Translations under genes and position numbers: made by a program
In this document: piece by piece, positions 53,401 to 62,874 of the stretch
Position numbering within the stretch: position 1 is the stretch's first letter
Layout: every line of letters begins with the position of its first letter
The notes under the pieces: model-generated
Database searches by the model: none
Seen by the model: only the letters and a program-made list of their open reading frames with translations
What the model was told of the DNA's origin: nothing
Source of the DNA: Cinclus cinclus
Lineage: Eukaryota; Chordata; Aves; Passeriformes; Cinclidae
Assembly: GCF_963662255.1 (NCBI RefSeq)
Contig: NC_085046.1
Coordinates: forward strand, 140,197,762-140,261,761
Reading direction: 5' to 3'
DNA length: 64,000 nt

Positions 53401-56400
53401 CAAACTGCTTGAAAAAAAAACTAAGCCAAGGCAGTTACAGGCAGCACATTACTGTATGCAAGCTTTCAGAATTACTGAAAATGTCTCACTGACACAATGA
53501 AGTAAAAATACTTACTGAACAATCTATTTGCACTGGATCAACATCAGCCAGACTTGCTCCGATTTTCATGCGATCTTTGTGAACTCCTTTTAAGTCACTC
53601 TTCCGAAAGTTGACAGGAAGAGACCTGATTTGAATTAAGGAGAAAAAGAAAGATGCTTTCTAACTTACAATGTGGATTTTTGATTTTCAAATAAAAGCAA
53701 ATTAATTAAGAATATCTTATAAATGAGCGCAAACTTCTTGAATTGTTAAATATCCATTCCAGCTGTTTTATGTTTAATGTCCATGAGTAAAGAAAGGAAA
53801 ATGGTCACTCCAGATATTAAGCTGAGCTAATTATTTTAACAACTCTTAGCACTTAAAAATATCCATGCCAGTCAACAAAGTATATGTAGAAATACAAGCT
53901 TAGAACAAGTTATTCTTTATGTGCAGACCATGGACTGACAATAATTCTGTGAGAAAGAAAACTGCCCCTTCTGACCCCCAAATACATTGATACTTTTCAA
54001 ACACTTAACTTCTATATTCAAAAAGTTACAGCCCACGACGATACTTATTTCAGTTGGTTTTAACATTACAAAGGCTGCCTATCACTGCCAGTCCTCCCCA
54101 AGGCCCCTGGAACCTGTGTGCCAGTAGACTACTCTGAAAGACATCTGAGACATCAGGCTGAAAACGTATTTGTTAGACTGTTACTAAAAGAGTTTTCTAG
54201 AGCATTTGTTAATAACCCAAGTCTCCATCATTTCCTCTATTTACAACATCCTCTGTTATAGTGGCTTTCTCTCTGAATCAGCTACTTAAGGCACAGGAAC
54301 AGCAGAATTTTACATTAAGAAATTTCATCAAAATGTTGCTAGCCTCATTCCCACCTAGAAGTCAAATTGCTTATTAAAATCAATGCTAAAAATCAACTTG
54401 TAGAGAGTCCAGTTACAGTTGTATCAACAGATACAACTGCCAGAATTTAGAAACTGAACAGGATGAAGATTGCAACGCTTCACAGTTTGGAAGATGTAAA
54501 GTACTCCCAAATAGTCTCCTTTCTCCCCTGTTCTCCAACTGCATCAACCTTCTTAAATTTCTGTTCTTCCTCTGCCTCTCAAAATCCTCTTCATCATCAG
54601 ATGAGGAAGAAGAATCACTGCTGGGGACTGTGTGTCTCTGTCTGCAAACATTCAAACAATTAAAAAAAATTAAAATAAACACTAAGTAACATCAAAATTT
54701 AAGTGAACACTGTCTCAGTTTACTTTGAGATCTAGTAAATTTCTGTATTATTGTACTCCATCCAACTCTGATTTCAAACTACATTATGTGATTTCCCTCA
54801 TGACAGCAAAATTTGATTTTTATTAGGAAGGTAAAATGTTTAACCAGTGTGCAAAGAAATTTCTTAACCAAGCTACTTTTTGTCCACCCGCTCTCACACA
54901 AATCAAGTTTCACTCAGCATTAATTATCTACTCTGTGAAACACCAACCTTTTAATTTCAAAATTTGGTTTCAAAACTCTCTCCTTCCATATCTGCCTGCT
55001 TTCAAGGATGCTAAATAAAGTGCTCCTATCTAGCAAGGAATGGCATTAAACACTTGCAGGATACTAAATCTATTTGTCATTACTACTGCAATTTGTAATT
55101 TAGAATTTAATTTAGCATTTTTCTTGCTTTAAGCAGTTTCATACAGAAACTTGAATTGATTCCAAAGAGAAACCAGAATCAGTACCTGAGTGATTAAAAA
55201 AAAAAATCATTAAAACTTCCATACTCTCTCTAAAGTTGTTTTTAGTTTTAAGAAAATCTCCATCCTAGAAGATACAACAGTCTGAGATTTTCAGAGGGAG
55301 ATTTTGGCTTCAATTCCAGAACAAATTAATTCAGTTGTACAATCTCAGCCATAACCCTCATCATTACCACAAAAACTGAATTTTAAAATAAAATCTAATG
55401 GTCAGTAAAAAGGATGGGCTTCCCTCCAATATTTGCCTTCTTTATACCCCCTGACTACCACAGCAATAACCATACTGTTATATCTAATTGCCCTGAGTCC
55501 AAAAACCCTTGAAAGCAGTATTTAGTCATGTGACTGACAGCACTGAGAAAGAATTATCACTAACCAAACACATACCTATTAGTTCCTTTGCATGAATCTG
55601 TCTGTCTGACAGGTGAAGGCCTGTCTGAAAAATACATCTTGCGTTGTCTTGGTTCTGTTGAAAGGAAAAAAATTGAAATAAGGTTACAAACAAGTTTTAG
55701 AGAAAGCAGGGTACTAAAAGAGGCAGAGAATAGGACGTATATCATCCATCTCTAAATTCTGGGGAAGTTTCAAGGGAAGGGAAGAAGAAGTTTTTTAAAA
55801 TCAGTGTACAATAAAAGCAAAAACATACACACCTGGGTATTAAGAACTGAAAACCACAAGAGTAAGGTCATCAAGTCTGATTAATTACTATTCTTTCAAG
55901 GATACATAGGTAGCATTTTTATTGAAAAACAACAGTAAGGATGCCAAAAGGCAAAGAAATAGGATGTTCACAGGATATATGCCTTTGACAAAATTGCAAG
56001 TGAGATATGGAAATAGAAGTTGAGTGTGTGTACATATTTTAATTCTTAAAAACCCCCATAACACTCACTTCCATGAAAGCAATTAGCTCTTAAGGGAAGT
56101 TGTGCCTATAACCTACTTTGCAATGGAGCTTGATAGCGCTCAACAGTTTTCCTCTGCCGAAAGGAGTAACGCTTTCGAGCATCTTCACCATCATCTTCTT
56201 TGGCTTCACTTTCTTCTGAGGAACCCCCTGCACATCAACATTACGTTGCACTGTTTAAGTACCGTCGCAAATTACATTAAACTCAAAATGCATTACATAA
56301 TGTGTGTTCCCACCAGTACATAACCTCTCCTGCTGTAAGCACTTTGGACAAACAACTTCTCTTTTCCTCTGAAAACCTCTTCTGAGCTCACTACAGTAGA

Positions 56401-59400
56401 GCCCTGGAGTCTGACTGTGGCTTGTAACGTCAGTAACAGCACAGATTATTTTCAATAGGTGAAAAATACCCAGTAGTTCATCCCATCTCAATTATTTAAG
56501 ACAAAGCTTTTGGCTAGAGCATAGTCAAGCAAACTTAAAAGAGTCTTATCCAACAATGCTACCTTGATTATCAGCTATTTCTTCATCAGTCCTTTCTGTA
56601 TCAAGGCTTTCCTTAAAAAAAAAAAAAAAAAAAAAAAGAAAGACCAGTCACAAAGAAGCAGAAAACGTGTAGACATATTTAATGCCTATACAGTATTATC
56701 ATCAGTGTACTCAAATACACAGAAGATTTAATTATTGTAGAGCAAGAGAGAACAGGAACATCATTCTGGAACCCAGGATTAATAAGATTAATAACAAGGG
56801 TTTCAACTCTAAAACAGGAATGGAGATCCAAATTAAAAAATCTATGAAAGCAGATTACAACAACACTGAAAAAACAAAGTAACTGCCATTCAAAAGGACA
56901 GTGGGCTAACAATTTAATAAAGCAAAACTAGAACAGAGGACGTATGATTGCTGTCTATCATTTTAACACTATTTCCTCTTGGGGAAAAGAAATACTCTAC
57001 TTATACAAAACCAGCAAAATAAATGAGTATCTACCTCTTCTGTGTCATGGAACTCCTCCAGGTCTCCCATCCTTCGCCGTCTACGCATCTTCTCCATGTC
57101 ATCCATTTTCTGCAAGACTGCTTCTGCAGTACTAAGATACAAAGTTGACATATGAAAGCAAAAATAGGCAAGTACAGAAAAAGCCCATTTAGAACAGCAC
57201 ACATAATCATAATACCATAATACAGCATGTACAATGCAAGTCATTGACACTTTCCAAATTTTTCAACGCTACTTAAAAATTAGGTCAAATGTTTACCTTC
57301 TTATAGAGAGAATTAAGAACAAATGCATGAGTATCCGCAAACATACACTGTTTTCAGGTTTATTTCCCCCCTCTTGCTGAACACAGTAAAAAAACCCCAA
57401 CTATTTCAGTAGGAAAAAGAATTCAGAAGATCACAGTAAAGCAACAAAGAAATTATGGCAGTTTTTCATAGCACTTAGGTTGCTCTGCATGATAGCACTG
57501 AGTCACTTGGTTCACAGCCTTCTTCAGACAACAGATTGCTTCTCTACACTGCTATTTAAATTTCATGTTGCTTTTCAATGACTACTTATGCTAGACATAA
57601 CGTCTTACTGCTTTTATACTTTTGGAAAACCTTTCAGAAAACAAGTTTCAGTTTTTGGGCTTCACAAGAGGGAATTAAGCCACAGACAGGCAGAAATACT
57701 TGAATTGCTTCACTTTGCCAATATCCAACTTTCCTTAGTATCTTAAGTTAAAACTACTAGAAATCACAACATAAGCTAATTGTTTTGGTTCACAACATAT
57801 AAACCTACCCAGCCCATACATACCAGACCAGGTTGCTCAAAGCCCCAGTCTGACCTTAAACACTTCCAGGGAGGAGGCATCCACAGCTACTCCAGTCAAC
57901 TTATTCCAGTGCTTCACCACCCTCACAATAAACAATTTCTTCCTAACATCCTATCACAGAGATATAGCGTATACATAACAGCTCAGAGTCTTAGCCTGAC
58001 CAGTGAATGCAAATAGCTCTTGCTGACAGGACAAACAATACCTTTTCCTGCTGTCAAAAGGAAGAGAAGATCCCTAGCCAATATTTTGCCATAGTACAAA
58101 GGGTTGCTAATAAGGCTCATCGTAGTAGCTTTTCAAGATGAAGGAAAACCTCCTTACTTTGTTATAAGTTTGTCAAACAAAACAGATTCATTTGTATTGC
58201 TGTAACGCCTTCGCTGAAGTCTGCAGCTGCGGCGAACCTCCAAATCCCTGTTTTCTTCATGGACTTGCTCTGCAGCTTTTGAGCCAGATCTGGTCCTCAG
58301 TGTTCTGGACACTAAAATGCAATAATACATAAAGCTTTCTGTGACAGAAAATACATCAGTCACTTTATTTCACTCTTGCTCTAGGAAAATGTAAATGCCT
58401 TTTATTTTAAAAATTTAAATACTGAAGTTACTTTCATGATCACAGCATTCAACTTAAAGTACTTCTGCTTAAACTACATATTTAAAAGTCTGATCTGTAT
58501 AGCAGCTTTTTAATAGACTGAAAAGCCAAGCTGATGAAACCAAACACCCAGCTTTTGTTCCACGTAGGAGACAAATTTATTCCTGTTAGCATTCTCTGGG
58601 AAAGTGAAAACAACAAATGTCTACCCCTAAGATGTTCTCCCTCCATTCACGTAAAATTGTATCTAATGTTTTTTTCTAAAAATTGCTTATGTAAGAGGTC
58701 TCTTCTAAAGATACACAGTTTTGGTACACTGCCTAAGTATGCATCATTTTCTGCACCATGACACAAAAGCCCTAAAAGACAAGAAATGCCTCAAGATACA
58801 CTCCCACATGTAAAGAACTCAAAAACACTTGCCTGCTTTAAAAGAGATCTGCCCAATATTTACAAGACAGCATCCCTTGCTATGGGTTCATTACTTGCAC
58901 TGTCATTAAAACTGTTGAGAGATCGGTGAGAGTAACAGATACATTACCATGTCATTTTAAACACAGGTAGGTTTGATCTCATCACCACCAACTATAAAAC
59001 TAACCTTGAGCTCAGTAAATAATAATTTACATTGCCCAAGAAGAACTTGAGTTACTACACACAAAGTGCATTTTAGATCCCTTCCCACATTCAGCCCGTA
59101 GCTGGCACAATGCTGCCTGGAGCTAAAGGATTTTCCTTTTCGAAGTAGCCTCACAGCACCAAGCCTGCTTGTGTACTCAGCATGGAAAGCTAGCTCAAAG
59201 GTCAAACGCCCAACTTCAGGGACACCTTCCCCACACCAGTGTGCATCTCATGACTGAAATACTTTATAACTGACTTATGTTACAGTACTGCAGTACCCCT
59301 CCTACTTGAAAGGCTGATTTATAGTTAACCTGTAAAGTTAACCAGTTCTGCAGACTCCAGAAAATAGCTGGCACAAAGAAACAAGAGTTAACAGATTTTT

Positions 59401-60370
59401 TTTTTTTAGTGCCTTAAAATTCAGGAATTCACACTGAATTCTTCCCAAGCCTGAAAGCAATTAATAGCATCTCCTCCTATTTGCACCTACCTATTTTCAT
59501 AAAACTCAGTGGAAATTCCTATCTTCATTATATGTATTCTCACAATTTCAGGTGATTTTGGCTGATGAGTTCAGAAGTTTTTGAGGCCAGTTAAATGGAC
59601 AAAGTGAACAAATGCAATCCTTCTCAGAAATCTGGCTAAAAAGGAATGCAAGGAATTATAATTACTTACCTTCTTTATAGACTTCCCTTTTTGGGCCTGA
59701 TTTTGGCTTTGCCAACTGCCTACATTAAGAAAAAGAGGAGAAGAAAGGAGTACAGAATTGTATTAGAAGTACTGTACAAAAGTATTGAACCACATTGCAC
59801 TGCACATTTCCCCCTCAGCACTGGGGAACTTTAATCTAGTGCTCCATGTCAAGCAAAGAAAAGCCTGTGGACTCCAGGGAAGATTTGGATCCCAAGCCTG
59901 CTGTGTACCACATGCACACAGCTCTCTAAGGACAGGTATTTCCCAGCTTGCTCATCCTGACATCTCAATAAGGCAGGTAGTATCTCAGTAACCAAAGTGG
60001 AAGAGAGATCTCAAAGGACCTGGAAGGAGATACATGCCTTTTATAAAGCAGAACACTTAATAAGAAGAGTGATTCTAGTTCTAAGACACTGACACTGACA
60101 TTATGATATTCATATTCCCTTGTGGGTTCTTAGCTGTAGATTTATCATGATGTGACTCACTGTGCATGCTTTCACTTTTCCTTTTCATTCTATGACTTAA
60201 ATAAAGATTGAACACCTAGAAATACAATACCTTGAAAAGTGTCGATTGACATTTTCACTTAGTATTTCCATGCTTTTGTCAAAGCTCGAGTCTGAACAGC
60301 GAGGCATGTTCCTTCTCATAGATCTTAAACAGTGCCCATTGAAACATTCAATGTTGCCAGAGGAAAATTT
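35400..60370 (-). CDS. ATAD2: ATAD2, AAA+ ATPase and bromodomain chromatin factor (27 coding exons; N-terminal exon outside window)
   Basis: ATAD2 is a nuclear hexameric AAA+ ATPase whose bromodomain reads acetylated histones, notably H4 on new chromatin. It coactivates E2F, MYC and steroid-receptor genes. Joining 27 exons by consensus splice sites gives 3744 coding bases, 1247 residues plus stop, colinear with human ATAD2 (1390 residues). Numbering here starts at the first base of the 60231-60370 exon. The first AAA+ domain has Walker A GPPGTGKT (339-346), Walker B IIFFDEID (DE at 403-404), sensor IGATNR and the [10 protein letters not shown] arginine-finger region. The second AAA domain is degenerate (EDPGCGQ at its Walker A), as in human. 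The bromodomain spans the exons at 42959-43155, 41564-41723 and 41083-41205. Oddities are a GC-AG intron, one weak donor, a short acidic tract and changed bromodomain pocket residues. All phases agree; the missing first exon should lie beyond 64000. Confidence 0.97.
36849..36977 (-). CDS. ATAD2: ATAD2 exon 27
   Basis: Encodes [20 protein letters not shown] and [12 protein letters not shown], very close to human NIFQLENLYAVISQCIYRHR. Phase 0 on both sides. Confidence 0.95.
37577..37815 (+). mobile_element. CR1 LINE 3' fragment in ATAD2 intron
   Basis: Reads in the CR1 sense direction, from GGTTTGGATGCAAGGAAGAA through GGACTCTATCCTTCTAGGTC to a TCATTCTATGAAT terminus, the typical avian CR1 3' end. 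It is 5'-truncated and opposite to ATAD2. Confidence 0.9.
38655..38779 (-). CDS. ATAD2: ATAD2 exon 26
   Basis: Encodes [18 protein letters not shown] and VFVDYCELK, aligned to human VLRMTRARRSQVEQQQ and LVVDHERLK. Acceptor TTGCAG, donor AAA then GTAAGT. Confidence 0.92.
39454..39810 (-). CDS. ATAD2: ATAD2 exon 25 (variable charged linker)
   Basis: A 357-base exon beginning [20 protein letters not shown], then rich in Glu, Ser, Asn and Lys. It corresponds to the long low-complexity linker after the human bromodomain, with little direct similarity. Phases join on both sides; donor AAATA then GTAAGT. Confidence 0.9.
40848..40982 (-). CDS. ATAD2: ATAD2 exon 24, ending in a GC donor
   Basis: Begins [17 protein letters not shown], aligned to human YYHVMPKQNSTLVG. 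The exon must end at AAAG, followed by GCAAGT, the standard form of a GC-AG donor. Reading on gives unrelated residues and a stop. Confidence 0.88.
41083..41205 (-). CDS. ATAD2: ATAD2 exon 23 (end of bromodomain)
   Basis: Encodes [17 protein letters not shown] and [19 protein letters not shown]. The gatekeeper position, Ile in human DRLIRH, is Leu here. Confidence 0.95.
41564..41723 (-). CDS. ATAD2: ATAD2 exon 22 (bromodomain core)
   Basis: Encodes [14 protein letters not shown] and [19 protein letters not shown], including the conserved acetyl-lysine-binding Asn of EYNP and the ZA-loop Tyr. Confidence 0.96.
42650..42700 (+). mobile_element. Possible CR1 remnant
   Basis: The phrase CACTTGGACTAGATGATCCT resembles the CR1 3' region. 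It is short and could be chance. Confidence 0.35.
42959..43155 (-). CDS. ATAD2: ATAD2 exon 21 (start of bromodomain)
   Basis: Encodes [20 protein letters not shown], helix Z, and [13 protein letters not shown]. The human RVF shelf is RAF here. Donor GAG then GTAAAT. Confidence 0.96.
43306..43441 (-). CDS. ATAD2: ATAD2 exon 20
   Basis: Encodes [16 protein letters not shown] and [20 protein letters not shown], matching human ELFIRDYGEIF and FFEDLILKQAAKPPISK. Confidence 0.93.
44693..44878 (-). CDS. ATAD2: ATAD2 exon 19 (AAA2)
   Basis: Encodes [20 protein letters not shown] and [18 protein letters not shown], matching human AAA2. Acceptor TTTTGCCAG. Confidence 0.95.
46062..46101. repeat. 20-bp tandem duplication in ATAD2 intron
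   Basis: Two adjacent 20-base units (46062-46081 and 46082-46101) starting CAGCAGGACTTTTGCCA, differing only near their ends. They lie between exons 18 and 19. Confidence 0.9.
46372..46555 (-). CDS. ATAD2: ATAD2 exon 18 (degenerate AAA2 P-loop)
   Basis: Encodes [16 protein letters not shown] and [20 protein letters not shown]. The P-loop lacks the GKT signature, as in human (GEPGFGQG), so this domain probably does not hydrolyse ATP. Confidence 0.95.
47849..47993 (-). CDS. ATAD2: ATAD2 exon 17
   Basis: A variable inter-domain linker rich in Glu, Ser and Asn ([17 protein letters not shown]), aligned to human YSDDDVPSVYENGLSQK. Splice phases agree on both sides. Confidence 0.9.
48863..49177 (-). 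CDS. ATAD2: ATAD2 exon 16
   Basis: Encodes [20 protein letters not shown] through to [17 protein letters not shown], the AAA1 lid and linker, closely similar to human until the last residues. Confidence 0.96.
49554..49644 (-). CDS. ATAD2: ATAD2 exon 15
   Basis: Encodes [20 protein letters not shown] and [10 protein letters not shown], the start of the AAA1 lid. Donor GTTG then GTGAGA. Confidence 0.95.
51016..51175 (-). CDS. ATAD2: ATAD2 exon 14 (sensor and arginine fingers)
   Basis: Encodes [20 protein letters not shown] and [20 protein letters not shown]. The sensor and arginine-finger residues expected of an active AAA+ domain are all present. Confidence 0.97.
51515..51603 (-). CDS. ATAD2: ATAD2 exon 13 (Walker B)
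   Basis: Encodes [20 protein letters not shown], carrying the catalytic DE pair of Walker B. Donor CATAG then GTGGGG. Confidence 0.97.
51827..51845. repeat. A19 homopolymer in an A-rich tract
   Basis: A run of 19 A within the ATAD2 intron between exons 12 and 13, followed by A-rich sequence to about 51872. Confidence 0.85.
52299..52473 (-). CDS. ATAD2: ATAD2 exon 12 (Walker A)
   Basis: Encodes [20 protein letters not shown], the intact ATP-binding P-loop, followed by the pore-loop region [20 protein letters not shown]. Confidence 0.97.
53181..53296 (-). CDS. ATAD2: ATAD2 exon 11 (start of AAA1)
   Basis: Encodes [20 protein letters not shown] and [19 protein letters not shown], the start of the ATPase core. 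Donor CAAG then GTAAAG. Confidence 0.96.
53516..53624 (-). CDS. ATAD2: ATAD2 exon 10
   Basis: Encodes [13 protein letters not shown] and [20 protein letters not shown], near-identical to human around [15 protein letters not shown]. This leads into the first AAA+ domain. Confidence 0.95.
54549..54641 (-). CDS. ATAD2: ATAD2 exon 9
   Basis: Encodes a Ser/Asp run and [17 protein letters not shown], matching human EDEQHFERRRKRSRNR. The only donor that keeps frame is AAG then GTTGAT, a weak site. The frame otherwise reads on into unrelated sequence. Confidence 0.82.
55576..55654 (-). CDS. ATAD2: ATAD2 exon 8
   Basis: Begins [17 protein letters not shown], matching human KPRHQRKPNIFYSGPASPAR with gaps. 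Acceptor TTTCAACAG, donor AATAG then GTATGT. Continues the basic linker before the ATPase. Confidence 0.86.
56117..56227 (-). CDS. ATAD2: ATAD2 exon 7 (shortened acidic region)
   Basis: Encodes [20 protein letters not shown] then [16 protein letters not shown], matching human RYYLRQRKATVYYQAPLE. The long Asp/Glu run of human ATAD2 is reduced to a few acidic residues. Confidence 0.92.
56563..56611 (-). CDS. ATAD2: ATAD2 exon 6
   Basis: A 49-base exon encoding [16 protein letters not shown]; human has QRTDEETTDNQ here. Its acceptor follows a pure T23 tract (AAG right before the exon). Donor CAAG then GTAGCA. Confidence 0.88.
56615..56637. repeat. A23 homopolymer (T23 on the coding strand) at a splice acceptor
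   Basis: A pure 23-base A run. On the transcribed sense strand it is T23 placed directly before the AAG acceptor of ATAD2 exon 6, so it serves as that exon's polypyrimidine tract. Confidence 0.92.
57035..57131 (-). CDS. ATAD2: ATAD2 exon 5
   Basis: Encodes [20 protein letters not shown] and on to DTEE, nearly the human sequence. The next coding block joins directly, so about nine residues present in human after TEE are missing here. Confidence 0.93.
57826..57952 (-). mobile_element. CR1 LINE 3' fragment in ATAD2 intron
   Basis: The antisense CR1 phrases CCAGACCAGGTTGCTCAAAG, ACACTTCCAGGGAGGAGGCA and CAATTTCTTCCTAACATCC are recognisable. The element reads on the minus strand, as ATAD2 does, and is truncated at both ends. 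Confidence 0.88.
58158..58311 (-). CDS. ATAD2: ATAD2 exon 4
   Basis: Encodes the basic N-terminal stretch with [17 protein letters not shown] and LFDKLIT, close to human DVEVRRSCRIRSRYSG and LFDKLIT. Donor AAA then GTAAGG. Confidence 0.93.
59670..59719 (-). CDS. ATAD2: ATAD2 exon 3
   Basis: A 50-base exon encoding [16 protein letters not shown], matching human QLARQQADKKKEE by position. Acceptor TTAATGTAG, donor GAAG then GTAAGT. The phase joins both neighbours. Confidence 0.85.
60231..60370 (-). CDS. ATAD2: ATAD2 exon 2
   Basis: Exon numbers assume a single exon upstream. It begins KFSSGNIE and contains [12 protein letters not shown], matching the human SSDSSFEKNVEI segment. Acceptor TTTCCTAG, donor AAG then GTATTG. 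It ends two bases into a codon. Confidence 0.88.
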
Positions 60371-61954
60371 CTAGGAAAAGAAGAAAGAACCACTTATTTA
60401 TCTGAACCATTTATATTGCCTCATTTGATCAAGTTTAGTCTGTTACACTCCTGATTCAAGAGAGTTGCAACTAATGGTAAGCCTCAAGGTATGCAACTTG
60501 AAGTAAGCCTTGAACCACTTCTGCACCAAGAAGTAGCTCTGACGAAAAGAACACACCAGATTTCCAAGAAAAATCCCAAAATCCTCAATTTCAAACTCGG
60601 TTCAGTGGCTCCAGTAACCAAAATCTCATCTATAACATGCAATTGTTCTACCTCTTTGAGAAAGGTAAAAAATTACACTACAAAAGGAGGGGTCTGGGGC
60701 AAAAAGAACCCCAAAACAACATCAACCAAACAAACGAGCAAAACAATAGAGAGAGAGGAAAGCCCCTCTGCTTGCTTTGGATCAGCTGATGGACAGTGTC
60801 ACTCCTTGTCCCTGAAGGGACACCTTTAGGTGGGTTTTGTGTCTCCTAACTGTCTTGGAGCAGACCTGGGAATATCTACTTAGAGCTATTGCTAATGGAT
60901 CTCTGTCACTATTCCTTCTATAGCAGCACATATTAACACCCTGCACCTGGTGCATTTACCATCAGCTTTCCTGTTGCTTCTATTACCCACACTATTTATG
61001 AATCTGGATCCTGTAAATTTCTATTGAATTCAGCCAGGCTGATGGTGTCCAATGGGCTACAATCAGAACTTAGGCCCCGCTGCATTCAGCTCCTCTGATC
61101 TCTGAGGAACAGCTGGAACCCAAGCGGGGTCCATTTTCTGCTAGATTTCTGTATCTTTAATGCAACAGAAAAATTCCTAGTACTGGGATTAAAATCTTTT
61201 TAGAAGAGTTTTCATCCTGTCTCTGTTCCATTTATAATGGCATTCAGAGTGATATAAAAAGACTTCCTTCCAGAGGGTAGCATTTATGCACAGAAAACCA
61301 AAGGGAACTCAAGATACAGATACAGTTCTTCATGGATGTTCATCTTGTTCACATTGGTGTTTCTACAAGGAAGATGCTTTTGACTTCTACTACGTGAGGA
61401 AAACTGTGATGATCATGGGAAGCAGCTTGTTCCATTTACAACCCCAGGTCTCATTAAAAGTATGCCAAACTAAATTTCACACTGAAAAGGGCAGAAAACA
61501 GACCAGATTATTCTACTTCTTCACACTAATGCTACCAAGAGGTAATTCCACTGATTGATGGATATGACAAGTAAAGAAGGACCACAACCATGTCAGGAGG
61601 TTATAAAGAGAGAAAATTACACAGGCCACAGCCCAAACAGAATTTAATCTGACTACTGCTGTAAAAGATGACACAACGTTTTTACAAATACATCAGCAAG
61701 AAAAGGAAGACTTCACTTGATGCACAGGCAAACATATGACACCGGATGAGGAAAAGGCAGTACTTTGCTTCAGGCTTTAACAGTAAGACCAGCAGTCCTC
61801 ATGGTACTCAGACATGGATGGAGAACAGAAGGCCCCATAATCCAGGAGGGAAGTTAGTGACCTGCTATACCACTTGGACACCCACACTTCTACCGGCCCC
61901 AATGGGATCCCACTCAAGGCTACAGAGGGAGCTGGCAGAGGAGCTTGCCAAGTC

Positions 61955-62560
61955 ACTTTCACAGAACTATTAAGGTTGGAAAAGACCTCCAAGATTGAGC
62001 CCAACCTTTGAATGATGATCACCTTGTGAACAACACCACAGCACTAAGTGCCACATCCAGTTATTTCTCGAACACTTCCAGGGGTGGTGATTCCATGCTT
62101 CCCTGTGCAGCCTGTTCCAAGACTTAACCACTTTTTTTGTGAAAAATTTCTTCCTGATGTCCAACCTGAACCTTCCCCAGTGCACCCAGAGGCTATGTCC
62201 TCTTGGCCTGTCATAGGTTACCTGATAGAAGAGGCTGATCACCTACAACCTCCTTTGAGGTAGCTGTAAACAGTAATAAGGTTATTCCCTGAGTCTCCTT
62301 TTCTCCAGGTTGAACACCCCCAGCTCTCTCATCTGCTCCTCATATGACTTACATTCTAGACCTTTTCCCAGCTCTCTTGTCTTTCTCAGGACACATTCCA
62401 ACACCTCAATGTCCTTCTTGTCACAAGAGGCCAGAACTAGACACAGGATTCAAGGTCTGGCCTCACCACTGCTGAGCACAGCAATCACTGCCCTGGTCCT
62501 GCTGACCACATTTCTGACACAGGTCAGAATGCCCAGACAAAGAGAGAACTCTGGAGCACA
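61955..62560 (-). mobile_element. CR1 LINE fragment in ATAD2 first intron
   Basis: About 600 bases of antisense CR1: it starts near CACAGAACTATTAAGGTTGG and runs through ACACTTCCAGGGGTGGTGAT, AATTTCTTCCTGATGTCCAA and CTTTTCTCCAGGTTGAACAC. This is the longest CR1 copy in the window. No intact reverse transcriptase frame remains. Confidence 0.9.
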
Positions 62561-62831
62561 CCACCCTCAAATACAGGTCACAAGAACAAAATCGTTCAGC
62601 TTGGGGAATTACAGTAGGGTTATAGACCTGGAGACACATGGCTTCCAAAGGGATAGCAGCCACTTTGGATCTCACTGGGGGACTCACTCATGAAACTCAC
62701 TGGGACTGGAAACTTGGAAGAGAATAAACTCAGCAGATATTGGTTTACCTTAGATTTCCTGTTGTATGCTTTTTACTGTCTACGGATGAAATAAGCTGTA
62801 TAACTAAAGATAAGACATATGCTGATACCAG

Positions 62832-62873
<42 letters not shown>
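62832..62873. repeat. A42 homopolymer
   Basis: An uninterrupted run of 42 A in the ATAD2 first intron. No gene-like body precedes it on the plus strand, so a processed retrocopy is not supported. Long homopolymers are also prone to assembly error. Confidence 0.9.

Positions 62874-62874
<1 letters not shown>

Noticed and set aside
62700..62873. Processed retrocopy ending in A42
   Set aside because: The sequence before the A tract has no recognisable exon or gene sequence, and I found no target-site duplication.
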